Shown: in pieces, positions 34,781-44,222 of the stretch | How positions within the stretch are numbered: the stretch's first letter is position 1 | How the letters are laid out: each line of letters starts with the position of its first letter | NCBI GenBank assembly: GCA_020638595.1 | Contig: JACKIG010000011.1 | Location: 62,001 to 126,000, forward strand | Direction of reading: 5' to 3' | Origin: Rhodospirillaceae bacterium | Lineage (GTDB): Bacteria; Pseudomonadota; Alphaproteobacteria; DSM-16000; Inquilinaceae | DNA: 64,000 nt | Notes under the pieces: generated by a model | Databases searched by the model: none | Seen by the model: the letters and a program-made list of their open reading frames with translations, nothing else | Told to the model about the DNA's origin: nothing | Position numbers and translations under genes: made by a program

Positions 34781-36282
34781 CTGCAAGGCTGAACAACGAC
34801 GCCCTGGACCGTCTGCCGGCGGATGTGGGCCGCCCGGGCTATGACCGCGGCCGTGCCGGCATCGGCATCGTCCATCTGGGCCTGGGCGCTTTCCATCGCG
34901 CCCACCAGGCGGTCTACACCGACGACGTGATGGGCCGCGAAGGGGGTGATTGGGCGATTTCGGGCGTCAGCCTGCGCCACGGCGATACCCGCTGCGCGCT
35001 GGCGCCGCAGGACGGCCTCTACACGGTCGCGGTGCGCAGCGGCGAGCCGGACCGCCTGCGTGTGATCGGTTCCGTGCGCGAGATCCTGGTGGCCCCGGAA
35101 CAGCCGGAAGCCGTGCTGGCGCGCCTGATCGCGCCGCAGACCCGTATCGTCACCCTGACCGTGACCGAGAAGGGGTATTGCCACGATCCGGCCACGGGTG
35201 AACTGCGCCTGGACGATGCGGGCATCCGCCACGACCTGGCCCATCCCGACCGGCCCCATACGGTGATCGGCTATCTTGTCGCCGCCCTGGCGCGCCGCCG
35301 GACGGCCGGGACGGCCCCGTTCACGCCGCTGACCTGCGACAACCTGCCGGCCAACGGCCGCACGCTGGGCCGGCTGGTGCTGGCCTATGCCCGTGCCCTC
35401 GACGGCGGGCTGGCGGACTGGATCGGGCAGGCGGTCCCGTTCCCGTCGACCATGGTGGACCGCATCGTGCCGGCGACGACCCAGGACGACCGCGCGGCCG
35501 TCGACGCCCGCCTCGGGCTGGCGGATGCCTGGCCGGTGGTGACGGAACCGTTCACCCAATGGGTGATCGAGGATCGCTTCGCCGGCCCGCGCCCGGCATG
35601 GGAACTGGCCGGCGCCGAACTGGTGGAGGATGTCGAACCCTACGAGCACATGAAGCTGCGCCTGCTCAACGGCAGCCATTCCACCATGGCCTATCTCGGC
35701 TATCTCGCGGGGTACGAGACGATCGCCGAAACCATGGCCGATCCCGCCTTCGTCACCCTGATCGGCCGCATGATGGATCGGGAGGTGACGCCGACGCTGA
35801 CGGTTCCCGCCTCCGCCGACCTCGGCCGGTACAAGGCGGCCTTGCTGGACCGCTTCGCCAATCCGGGCCTGAAGCACCGCACCTGGCAGATCGCCATGGA
35901 CGGGTCGCAGAAGCTGCCGCAGCGGCTGCTGGGCACCGTACGCGACCGGCTGGCGGCGGGCCGGTCGATCGCGCGGCTGGCCCTGGCGGTGGCGGGGTGG
36001 ATGCGCTACGTCACCGGCATCGACGAGGCCGGCCGGCCGATCGAGGTGTCGGACCCCCTGGCGGGGGACCTGCGGCGCCTGGCCGACCAGGCGGGGCGCG
36101 ATCCCGCGGCGCTGGCCGATGCGCTGCTGTCGGTCAAGGCGGTGTTCGGCAGCGATCTGCCGCAGAACATGGCCTTCCGCAGCACTGTAACCAGTGCGCT
36201 CGGCACGCTGATCCATCAAGGTGCGCGCGCGACCGTCGCGGCCTATGCCGGGATGTCGTCCGGTCCGGGATGCGGGGGGTGA
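34777..36282 (+). CDS. uxuB: Mannitol dehydrogenase family protein, probable fructuronate reductase
   Basis: NAD-dependent polyol/uronate reductase, 501 aa from ATG 34777 (MTARLNNDAL). The nucleotide-binding start IGIVHLGLGAFHRAHQAVY, the segment MVDRIVPATT and the catalytic region HMKLRLLNGSHSTMAYLGYL (Lys, Asn and His of the long-chain MDR-like family) are all present. In the context of uxaC it most likely reduces D-fructuronate to D-mannonate. Some homologues reduce tagaturonate or mannitol. Mannonate dehydratase (uxuA) is not in the window. Confidence 0.9.
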   Translation: MTARLNNDALDRLPADVGRPGYDRGRAGIGIVHLGLGAFHRAHQAVYTDDVMGREGGDWAISGVSLRHGDTRCALAPQDGLYTVAVRSGEPDRLRVIGSVREILVAPEQPEAVLARLIAPQTRIVTLTVTEKGYCHDPATGELRLDDAGIRHDLAHPDRPHTVIGYLVAALARRRTAGTAPFTPLTCDNLPANGRTLGRLVLAYARALDGGLADWIGQAVPFPSTMVDRIVPATTQDDRAAVDARLGLADAWPVVTEPFTQWVIEDRFAGPRPAWELAGAELVEDVEPYEHMKLRLLNGSHSTMAYLGYLAGYETIAETMADPAFVTLIGRMMDREVTPTLTVPASADLGRYKAALLDRFANPGLKHRTWQIAMDGSQKLPQRLLGTVRDRLAAGRSIARLALAVAGWMRYVTGIDEAGRPIEVSDPLAGDLRRLADQAGRDPAALADALLSVKAVFGSDLPQNMAFRSTVTSALGTLIHQGARATVAAYAGMSSGPGCGG

Positions 36283-36315
36283 GGCAGGCCGGCCATGCTG
36301 CCGGAACCCGAACGA

Positions 36316-36639
36316 TCAGAGGAAGGGCGGCCGTTCGTTGATCACCGTATAGGTGATGACGAAGCTGACGGCCCCGGCGATCAGCGCCAGGAACAGCCAG
36401 AGCGCCGCCGGGGTGCCGCGTTGCGCCTTGCCCTTGGTGACGATGGTGGACGTCACCTGGCGCTGGTTGCGGGTGTCGAAATAGGTCTGGTCGACGCGCG
36501 CTTCGGGGAATTTCTTGCTCGCCACCAGGGCTTCCGCGTTGGCGACGGCCACCTGCATCTCCCCGGTGGAGCCCTGCGGCTGCCACCCGGATTTGTCGTG
36601 GCCGAGCACCGTGAAGGTGATCTGTTGGCCCCCAGCCAT
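36316..36639 (-). CDS. Hypothetical protein with C-terminal membrane anchor
   Basis: A 107-aa protein I do not recognise. Residues 1-75 look like a small soluble beta-rich domain (GGQQITFTVLGHDKSGW, QVTSTIVTKGKA). Residues about 80-100 form a single hydrophobic span (ALWLFLALIAGAVSFVITYTV) followed by only seven residues, so it could be tail-anchored with the domain in the cytoplasm. It stands alone between convergent uxuB and the KynB-like hydrolase gene. Coding is supported by codon pattern and a clean start, not by known homology. Confidence 0.65.
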   Translation of the reverse strand: MAGGQQITFTVLGHDKSGWQPQGSTGEMQVAVANAEALVASKKFPEARVDQTYFDTRNQRQVTSTIVTKGKAQRGTPAALWLFLALIAGAVSFVITYTVINERPPFL

Positions 36640-36736
36640 GCGTACGCTCCAATGCCGATGTCGTCGGACCTCGATTCAGTGAAGAGTGCCCAGGAAGTCC
36701 TATCAACCGGTTAAACAGGCCCTTTTTTCCGCGCCA

Positions 36737-37627
36737 CTACCGGCCATAGGCCAGGATAAGGTCGCAGACCGCCGCACATAGCGGCGATTCCCCGCGTCCG
36801 AAGGCCTGGACGACATCGAAATGGTGATAGCCCGGCATCTCGACCACGCGCAGCGCGTGGCCGGCGGCCTGCCAGGCCTCGGCGAAGGCGTGCTGCTGGC
36901 GGTGGAACTCCTCCGGCTCATCGCCGCCCACCGACAGCACCAGCGGCGGCGCCGGGGTCGGCGGGATCACCGACAGCGGGCTCAACCGGCCGGCGGTGGC
37001 GGCATCCAGGCCCAGGAGGCCGTTGAGGAAGCTCAGCCGCACCGGCTCCAGGTCATAGAGCCCGCTGATCGCAGCCGCCCCCTTGATCACGCCCGCCGGG
37101 TGGCCCAGCGCCGGCCAGTCGGTCGACGCCATCAGCGCCGTCAGGTGGGCACCGGCGGAATGGCCCGACAGGAACAGCCGCTCCGGATCGGCGCCGTATT
37201 CGCCCGCATGGTCATACAGCCACAGCACGGCGCTGCGCACCTGTTCCACCAGCGTGGCGAAGCTGACGGTCGGGCACAGCTCATAGCCGATGGCGGCAAA
37301 CGTGATGCCGCGGGCGACGAACGCGGGGGCCAGGAACTCGAAATCCTCCGGGCTCAAGGCCTGCCAATAGCCGCCATGGATGAAGGCCAGCATCGGTGCG
37401 CCGGCCGGTTCGGCCGGATAGAAGATCACGCGCTGGCGCGGATGGGCGCCGTAGCTGCCCTCCACCCGGGCCAGACGGGCGCGCACGTCCGCGCTGTCGC
37501 CGGCATAGGCGGCGAAGAACTCCGGATGTTCGGGATGGCGGGCGCGGAGGTTGTACTGCCGGTCCAGCCCCGCCTGGTCGTAGCCGCGCCAGACCGTCTC
37601 AGGTGAAGGCCCCTCAGGTGAAGGCAT
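36737..37627 (-). CDS. Alpha/beta hydrolase, KynB/arylformamidase-like
   Basis: A 296-aa serine hydrolase of the BD-FAE/kynurenine-formamidase-like group. It has the HGG-type oxyanion motif HGGYWQALSPEDF and the nucleophile elbow SGHSAGAHLT (catalytic Ser), with Asp in SVGGDEPEEF and His in GYHHFDVV completing the triad. The N-terminal VWRGYDQAGLDRQYNLRAR is typical of the KynB-like clade. The actual substrate is unknown and no tryptophan-degradation gene is adjacent. It starts inside the RAM-domain gene upstream (14-bp overlap), indicating cotranscription. Confidence 0.87.
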   Translation of the reverse strand: MPSPEGPSPETVWRGYDQAGLDRQYNLRARHPEHPEFFAAYAGDSADVRARLARVEGSYGAHPRQRVIFYPAEPAGAPMLAFIHGGYWQALSPEDFEFLAPAFVARGITFAAIGYELCPTVSFATLVEQVRSAVLWLYDHAGEYGADPERLFLSGHSAGAHLTALMASTDWPALGHPAGVIKGAAAISGLYDLEPVRLSFLNGLLGLDAATAGRLSPLSVIPPTPAPPLVLSVGGDEPEEFHRQQHAFAEAWQAAGHALRVVEMPGYHHFDVVQAFGRGESPLCAAVCDLILAYGR

Positions 37628-37856
37628 TGAAGGTGATGATGGTCTGCGTGTCCTTGATATGCGGCATCTGCTGCACGGTGCCGGTGACGAAGTGGCCGAC
37701 ATCCTGGTCCTTCGCCAGATAGCACTTCACCAGCAGGTCGTACTGGCCGGAGATGGAATAAACCTCCGACACCTGCTCGATGCGGTCGACCATCTCGGCC
37801 GCCACCTCGTAGGCCTTGCCGAGCTCGCATTTCACCAGGATGAAGATGGCGTGCAT
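37614..37856 (-). CDS. Stand-alone Lrp/AsnC ligand-binding (RAM) domain protein
   Basis: An 80-aa protein starting MHAIFILVKCELGKAYEVA. It consists only of the RAM/ACT-like domain (MVDRIEQVSEVYSISGQYDLLVKCYL) with no DNA-binding part, so it is not a transcription factor by itself. Such SMLARP-type proteins are small-ligand-binding, often amino-acid-binding, oligomers that may partner other Lrp proteins. It overlaps the hydrolase gene by 14 bp and may sense that enzyme's metabolite (speculation). Confidence 0.88.
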   Translation of the reverse strand: MHAIFILVKCELGKAYEVAAEMVDRIEQVSEVYSISGQYDLLVKCYLAKDQDVGHFVTGTVQQMPHIKDTQTIITFNAFT

Positions 37857-38044
37857 GGGCGCCGGCTCTCCTCGGGTCTGTTGTCCACTTGCGCCCCGGC
37901 ACCCTAGCACCGGGCGACGCACCGTGCAGCGCCGAACTTGGGCGCCGGCCGCCCGACGGGCCCCTGTGACGACGGTCATAGCCCGCACGACGGCCGATTC
38001 CCGATGATGACGGCAATGAAGGAACCAGGGACGGGCCGCTCGCC

Positions 38045-38203
38045 ATGACCAGGACCAATACACACCGGCGCCGGACGGCAGCCGATCTGCTGCCGTATCA
38101 GCAGCACATTCCGGGGTCGCACATCCGCAGCCTGCCTTGGCTGCTGCTGGCGGAAGTCGCGATCATCATCGCGGTGGGGCTGCTGATCGGCTTTCAGCTT
38201 TAG
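38045..38203 (+). CDS. Putative 52-aa single-span membrane peptide
   Basis: A short frame starting at ATG 38045 and ending at TAG 38201. The basic start MTRTNTHRRRTAADLLPYQQ is followed by one hydrophobic segment LLLAEVAIIIAVGLLIGFQL at the C-terminus. The positive-inside profile and clean hydrophobic helix suggest a real inner-membrane peptide. The Shine-Dalgarno is weak, and no homology can be claimed. Function unknown. Confidence 0.45.
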   Translation: MTRTNTHRRRTAADLLPYQQHIPGSHIRSLPWLLLAEVAIIIAVGLLIGFQL

Positions 38204-38265
38204 CGCCCGGCCCTGCGGGGGCGTAAGCTGGTCCTTCCTGCGGACGGCGAAGGGGGGGATCGGGG

Positions 38266-38790
38266 ATGGCCGGCAACGAACCACGCACACCGGTGGCAAC
38301 CGGCGGCTGCCAGTGCGGCACGGTGCGCTATGCGCTCTACGCCCAGCCAGAAGGTACGCATTTCTGCCATTGCCGCATGTGCCAGAAGGCGGTGGGCAAC
38401 GTCTTCGCCGCCCTGGCGCCGGTGCGCCGCAGCGATTTCGCCTGGACTCGGGGGACGCCGGCGATCTTCCGCAGCTCCACCGTGGCCGAGCGCGGCTATT
38501 GCCGCGACTGCGGCACCCCGCTCAGCTTCGCCTATGTCGACAGTGCGTGGATCGACGTGACCCTGGGCAGCCTGGACCATCCGGAAGCGATGCCCCCCGC
38601 CGTCCACTACGGCACAGAAGCCCAGATGCCCTGGCTGCACCTGTCGGGCGACTGGCCGCGGTCGCAGACGCAAGAGACCATGGCCCCCGACCGCAAGGCG
38701 CGCATCCGCAACTTCCAGCACCCCGACCACGACACCACGGATTGGCAGCCGCAGACGGCCGAAGACCCGGTGCCCGAGGGCTGCGGCTAG
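38266..38790 (+). CDS. GFA (CENP-V/GFA domain) family protein
   Basis: A 174-aa zinc protein of the glutathione-dependent formaldehyde-activating (GFA) fold. The zinc cysteines are in GGCQCGTVRY, FCHCRMCQK and YCRDCGTPLSF. ATG 38266 has AGGGGGGGA upstream. Most GFA-domain proteins are not proven formaldehyde enzymes; the role here is unknown. It has a somewhat long C-terminal tail after residue 125. It is isolated in its transcription unit, following the small membrane peptide by 62 bp. Confidence 0.92.
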   Translation: MAGNEPRTPVATGGCQCGTVRYALYAQPEGTHFCHCRMCQKAVGNVFAALAPVRRSDFAWTRGTPAIFRSSTVAERGYCRDCGTPLSFAYVDSAWIDVTLGSLDHPEAMPPAVHYGTEAQMPWLHLSGDWPRSQTQETMAPDRKARIRNFQHPDHDTTDWQPQTAEDPVPEGCG

Positions 38791-39135
38791 CCGAGATCGG
38801 CGGCGGCACGAGGGCACCCGTACCACCGCCGACCAGGGCCCTTGCAGGAGAGGATGTCCGGACGGCCGCACCGTTGACCGGGGACCGACGAAGCCGTCGC
38901 TCCGCAACGACGACTTGCAGCGCGCATGCCGCCCCCCAATCGGTTCGCCTGGGCCTGGCGAGGGCACCCGGCACAACCGCCCGGACGAGGGGGACTGTAG
39001 TGCGAATGAGAGTCGTTTGCAACAACAATCACGGCGTCAGTCGGTGGGCGTTGGTGCATCGATGGGCCGGGACTCCTCCTGACGGTGGGATGACGTTCGG
39101 ACGGAATGGGAGATGTCTCAAAGGAGGCTCTGCCC
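38791..39135. other. Gene-free convergent region with orphan Fur-like palindrome
   Basis: A stretch of 345 bp between the convergent GFA gene and livF with no supportable gene. The one notable element is TGCGAATGAG/AGTCGTTTGCA at 39001-39021, an imperfect palindrome that matches the 19-bp Fur consensus at about 12 positions. No gene start lies just downstream on either strand. It may be the remains of a lost iron-regulated gene. Confidence 0.45.
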
Positions 39136-39848
39136 TTACAACCCCAGATACCGCTCCTTCAGCGCCGGCTCGGCCAGGAAATCGCGGTTGGTGCCGTGCC
39201 AGGCGATGCGGCCTTTTTCGATGATGTAGTGGCGGTCGGCGATGCGGGTCAGGGCGTCGACGTATTTGTCGATGACCAGGATGGACTGGCCGTCCTGTTT
39301 CAGGCGGACCAGGCATTTCCAGATCTCGGCGCGGACCAGCGGGGCGAGGCCTTCGGTGGCCTCGTCCAGCATCAGCAGCTTGGGGTTGGTCATCAGGGCG
39401 CGGCCGATGGCCAGCATCTGCTGTTCGCCGCCGGACAGCTGGCCGCCCATGTGGCGGCGGCGTTCGGCCAGGCGCGGGAAGAAGGCGAAGACGCGGTCCA
39501 GCGTCCACGGGTCGGGCCGCGCCGTCGGGTTGGCAGCCGTGGCCAGCAGGTTTTCGGCCACCGTCAGGTTGGGGAAGATCTGGCGGCCCTCCGGCACCAG
39601 GCCCAGGCCGGCGCGGGCGATGCGGTGGGCGGGCTGGCCCTGCACCGGCTGGCCTTCGATCAGTACGGTGCCGTCGCGCGGGCGCACCAGGCCGAGGATG
39701 GAGCGCAGCGTCGTGGTCTTGCCCATCCCGTTGCGGCCCAAGAGCGTGACCATCTCGCCCGCATGCACCGACAGGAAGACGCCGAACAGCGCCTGGCTCT
39801 GGCCATAGAAGCTGTGCAGGTCCTGCACGTGCAACAGGGTGTGGGCCA

Positions 39849-39849
<1 letters not shown>
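39136..39849 (-). CDS. livF: Branched-chain-type ABC transporter ATPase LivF
   Basis: ABC ATPase of the HAAT family, 237 aa. Walker A GRNGMGKTT, signature LSGGEQQML and Walker B KLLMLDEATEGLAP are intact, and MAHTLLHVQDLHSFYGQSQ is a typical LivF start. Its start overlaps the livG stop (ATGA). It ends the livK-livH-livM-livG-livF operon. The cargo is probably an amino acid or small organic acid. Confidence 0.94.
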
Positions 39850-40606
<757 letters not shown>

Positions 40607-40610
<4 letters not shown>

Positions 40611-41728
40611 CGGCGCTTCCGCCAGCGGCGCGGCGGCTTGCCGGGTTCCGGCTCGGGCCGCAGGTGCCGCCAGAGGGCGCCGCCGGGCACGCCGTCGATC
40701 AGGCCGGCCAGGCCGCGGCGGGCATAGAGCACGATCAGGATCAGGATCGGGCCGAGGAAGATCTTCCAGTGTTCGCCGAGGCCGGGGACCAGGCCGTCCA
40801 GCGCCTCGGGCATGAACTCCTCCAGCAGCATCAGCAGGGTGGCCCCCAGCGCCGGCCCGGCCAGCGTTCCGATGCCGCCGATCACGACCATGACGATCAG
40901 GTCGCCCGAGCGGTCCCAGCGGAGGTAGGACGGGCCGACGAACCCGGTGGCGTTGGCGAACAGGGCACCGGCCAGGCCGGCCACGGCCCCGGCGAGCACG
41001 AACGCCACCAGCTTGTAGCGATAGGTGTGGAAGCCCAGTGCGCGCGCCCGCCGCTCGTTGTCCTTGGCTGCGCGCAGGACGCGGCCGAAGCGGCTGCCGA
41101 CCAGGCGGTGGGTGAGGGCGAGGAAGGCCACCAGCACCGCCAGCGCCAGATAGTAGAACGACACACGGTCGTTGAGGTCGATGGGCCAGGGCAGGGAACT
41201 GCGCTGCCACACCGCTATGCCGTCCTGGCCATTATAGCGGCGCAGCGACACCAGCAGGTAGAACAGCATCTGGGCGAACGCCAGCGTGATCATGATGAAC
41301 GAGATGCCGGTGGTGCGCAGGCACACCGCGCCGATCGGCAGTGCGATCAGCCCGGCCACCAGCATCGCCAGCGGCAGCAGGACCAGGCCGTTCGTCGTTC
41401 CCGGCAACAGGCCGAGGAAGGCCGAACCGTCACCGGCATGGACGAAGGCGATGCCCACGACATAGCCGCCGATGCCGACGAAGGCGGCGTGGCCGAAGCT
41501 GACCATGCCGCCGAAACCCAGGATCAGGTTCAGGCTGGCCGCAGCCAACGCCATGATCAGGATGCGGGTGGCGAGGCTGACATAGAACGGCTCCCCCAAC
41601 GCCATCGCCGCCGGCGGCAGCAGGAGCAGCAGGGCGAGCAGCACGCCATGCACGACCCGTCGGCGTCGTGCGGTCGGGGCGCCGGCGTCATCCACGGCTG
41701 GTGCCTCGATACGGGCAGGCACTGGCAA
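40607..41728 (-). CDS. livM: Branched-chain-type ABC transporter permease LivM
   Basis: A 373-aa permease with about ten hydrophobic spans. The family loop is ILGFGGMVSFGHAAFVGIGGY and the coupling region ALGFHTYRYKLVAFVLAG. A long basic C-terminal tail (RPEPEPGKPPRRWRKRR) is cytoplasmic. It is separated from livH by 173 bp that carry a pair of REP-like repeats, an unusually long gap inside an otherwise overlapping operon. Confidence 0.93.
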
Positions 41729-41750
41729 GGTCCACAGCCAGACTGCGGGA

Positions 41751-41841
41751 GATCCCCGCTTTCGCGGGGATGACGGGTCTGCTGGGACGGGTTCGGGTCA
41801 ATCCCCGCCACTTTCCCGTCGTCCCCGCGCAGGCGGGGACC
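41751..41841. repeat. Inverted pair of REP-like palindromic repeats
   Basis: Two copies of a short palindromic element face each other between livM and livH. Copy 1 (about 41751-41776) has the stem ATCCCCGC/GCGGGGAT with a TTTC loop and a GACGG tail. Copy 2 (about 41816-41841) is its reverse complement with stem GTCCCCGC/GCGGGGAC. The shape and sequence match the CCCCGC-loop-GCGGGG repeats scattered through many proteobacterial genomes. Confidence 0.75.
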
Positions 41842-41901
41842 TTGGCGGACCGTGTAAGGACGCGCCAGCGGACAGCGAGCGTCGCGAGGGCGCCCATGGC
41901 C

Positions 41902-42822
41902 TCACCCATAGGCCGGAAACAGGCCGCGGGGGCGGAATGCCAGAACGGCGGCCATCAGGATGTAGATGGACATCGATGCCAGCGACGATCCCACCCCGTC
42001 GGCCGTCGACGGGTCCAGGAACAGCTTGAACGCCGCGGGCAGCAGAACCCGGCCGAAGGTGTCGACCAGACCCACCAGCACCGCGCCGACGAAGGCGCCC
42101 TTGATGGAGCCCAGGCCGCCGATGACGATGACGACGAAGGTCAGGATCAGGATCTGCTCGCCCATCCCCACCTCCACCGCCAGGATCGGGCCGGCCATCG
42201 CCCCGGCCAGCCCGGCCAGCCCGGCACCGAGCGCAAAGACCGCGGTGAAGATCGGGGCGATGTCGACGCCCAGGGCCGTCACCATCTCGCGGTTGCTGGC
42301 GCCGGCGCGGATGCGCATGCCCAGCCGCGTGCGGCCGATCAGGACCCAGAGGAACAGGGCCACGGCGATGCCGACGACGATGACGGCCAGGCGAAAGGCC
42401 GGATAGGGCGCGCCGGGGATCAGCTCCACCTGGCCCGACAGGAACTCCGGCGGCGTCAGGCGCAGCGGCACCGGCCCCCAGATGATCTTCACCAGCTCGT
42501 TGAAGAACAGGATCAGGCCGAAGGTGGCCAGCACCTGGTCCAGGTGGTCGCGGCGATAGAGGGTGCGCAGCGCCACCAGCTCCACCACCACGCCGACGGC
42601 CGCTGCCAGCGGCACTGCCACGATCAGGCCCAGGACGAAGCTGTCGAACAGCCCGGTGAACGTCGCCGTGAGAAACGCCCCGACCATGTAGAAAGAGCCA
42701 TGGGCGAGGTTGATCATGTCCATGATGCCGAAGATCAGCGTCAGCCCGGCCGCCATCAGGAACAGCATGACGCCCAGCTGCACGCCGTTCAGCGCCTGCT
42801 CGACCAGAAGCAGCCCATCCAT
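41902..42822 (-). CDS. livH: Branched-chain-type ABC transporter permease LivH
   Basis: A 306-aa permease with about eight to nine spans. LivH signatures are FGIMDMINLAHGSFYMVGAF and GVDIAPIFTAVFALGAGLAGLAGAMAGP, and the conserved ending DTFGRVLLPAAFKLFL. It starts 75 bp after livK, with a hairpin in that gap. Together with LivM it forms the membrane channel of the uptake system. Confidence 0.93.
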   Translation of the reverse strand: MDGLLLVEQALNGVQLGVMLFLMAAGLTLIFGIMDMINLAHGSFYMVGAFLTATFTGLFDSFVLGLIVAVPLAAAVGVVVELVALRTLYRRDHLDQVLATFGLILFFNELVKIIWGPVPLRLTPPEFLSGQVELIPGAPYPAFRLAVIVVGIAVALFLWVLIGRTRLGMRIRAGASNREMVTALGVDIAPIFTAVFALGAGLAGLAGAMAGPILAVEVGMGEQILILTFVVIVIGGLGSIKGAFVGAVLVGLVDTFGRVLLPAAFKLFLDPSTADGVGSSLASMSIYILMAAVLAFRPRGLFPAYG

Positions 42823-42863
42823 CGGCCCGGCTTTCGCACTCGATTCCGCAGACGTTCAGAACG

Positions 42864-42889
42864 GCCCTCCCCCAGCAAGGGGGGAGGGC
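42864..42889 (-). promoter_or_regulatory. Intercistronic hairpin between livK and livH
   Basis: A perfect 10-bp stem, GCCCTCCCCC (42864-42873) with GGGGGAGGGC (42880-42889), has a 6-nt loop and lies 8 bp past the livK stop codon on the minus strand. There is no T-run. It probably favours livK mRNA over the downstream membrane and ATPase genes (inference). Confidence 0.5.
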
Positions 42890-42897
42890 TCACTTGC

Positions 42898-44061
42898 TTA
42901 CATGCTGCAGTCTTGCGCGTAGGCGTCGGTGTGGTCGGTGAAGACGGTGCCGGCCAGGCGGTTGGTCAGCGTCCCGTCCTCCAGCTGCACCACCTCGCGC
43001 AGATAGAAGTTCTGGATCGGGAAGTGGTTGGTGTTGAAGCGGAAGCTGCCGCGGACGGTATCGAACTGGGCCGTTTCGAAGGCGGCGATCAGGGCCTCCG
43101 TATCGTCCAGGTTGCCGCCAGCCGCGCGCACGCCCGCGTCGATCAGCAGGGCCGCATCATAGGCCTGGCTGGCATAGAGCGAGGGTATGCGGCCGTAGCG
43201 GTCCATGAAATCCTCGACGAAGCGGAGGTTGGCGGGGTTGTCGAGGTCGGGGCTCCACTGCGCGGTGTTGTAGACGCCGACGGCCGCCTCGCCGACGGCC
43301 CCCAGGATGTCCTGGCTGAACGAGAAGGCGGGGCCGAACAGCGGGATCTCGTCCTTCAGGCCGGCCTGTTCGTACTGCTTGATGAAGTTGATGCCCATGC
43401 CGCCGGGCAGGAAGAAGAAGACGGCGTCGGGCTCTGCCGCGCGGATCTGCGCCAGCTCCGCGGCGTAGTCCAGCTGGCCCAGCTGCGTGTAGACCTCGCC
43501 CACCACTTCGCCGGTGTAGTAGCGCTTGAACCCCGTCAGCGAATCCTGGCCCGCCGGATAGTTCGGCGCCAGCAGGAACAGCCGCTCATAGCCGGCGTCC
43601 TGCACGTGCTGGCCCATGGCTTCGTGGTTGTTGTCGTTCTGGTAGGCAACGTTGAAGAAGTACGGGCTGCACCCTTCGCCGGCCAACGCCGACGGGCCGG
43701 CATTGGGACTGACGAACAGCACCTCGCTGCGCGCCAGGGTCGGCATGATGGCCAGCGCCAGGTTCGACCAGACGATGCCGGTGACGATCTGCACGCCATC
43801 GCGTTCGATCATGCGGTCGGCCAGCTGTACGGCGACCTCGGGGCTGCGCTCGTCATCGCCTTCGATGACCTCGGTTTCCAGGCCGCCCATCGCGCCGCCG
43901 ACATGCTCCAGCCCCAGCATGAAGCCGTCGCGGACATCGATGCCCAGGCCGGAGCCGCCGCCCGACAGCGTGGTGATCATGCCGATCTTCAGCTCCTGCG
44001 CCGATGCCGGTTGGGCCGCCATCAGCACGGCCGTGCCGGCGGCAAGGATGATTGACCTCAT
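42898..44061 (-). CDS. livK: ABC transporter substrate-binding protein, LivK family
   Basis: Periplasmic receptor of type I fold, 387 aa, with a signal peptide at residues 1-21 (LAAGTAVLMAAQPASAQ). The start of the mature protein ELKIGMITTLSGGGSGLGID is typical. Other family parts are VLFVSPNAGPSALAGEGC and the Cys pair GCSPYF/YAQDC that may form a disulfide. The receptors of this branch often bind aromatic acids or similar organic acids instead of leucine. The adjacent acyl-CoA ligase gene supports this reading, but the ligand is not proven. Confidence 0.9.
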   Translation of the reverse strand: MRSIILAAGTAVLMAAQPASAQELKIGMITTLSGGGSGLGIDVRDGFMLGLEHVGGAMGGLETEVIEGDDERSPEVAVQLADRMIERDGVQIVTGIVWSNLALAIMPTLARSEVLFVSPNAGPSALAGEGCSPYFFNVAYQNDNNHEAMGQHVQDAGYERLFLLAPNYPAGQDSLTGFKRYYTGEVVGEVYTQLGQLDYAAELAQIRAAEPDAVFFFLPGGMGINFIKQYEQAGLKDEIPLFGPAFSFSQDILGAVGEAAVGVYNTAQWSPDLDNPANLRFVEDFMDRYGRIPSLYASQAYDAALLIDAGVRAAGGNLDDTEALIAAFETAQFDTVRGSFRFNTNHFPIQNFYLREVVQLEDGTLTNRLAGTVFTDHTDAYAQDCSM

Positions 44062-44222
44062 TCGCGGTGCCTCCCAAGCATGATGTGTCCCGCACGGGTC
44101 CCCGGGGGCTGGTGCGGGATGGCCATGACGGCCTGTCCGCGGGCTTCAGGGACGGGTCGGGAAAGCGGTGCCGGGCGAATGCCGGCCCGGGCGCGCAGGA
44201 TTGCCTGTCCTGCCGCCGCTTT

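Noticed and set aside
38787..39059. A 90-codon minus-strand frame in the GFA-livF gap
   Set aside because: No Shine-Dalgarno, Cys/Arg-rich composition and no domain; most likely random in GC-rich DNA.
41668..44055. A 795-codon plus-strand frame across livH and livK
   Set aside because: The translation is a Gln/His/Asp-rich mirror of genuine transporter genes on the other strand.
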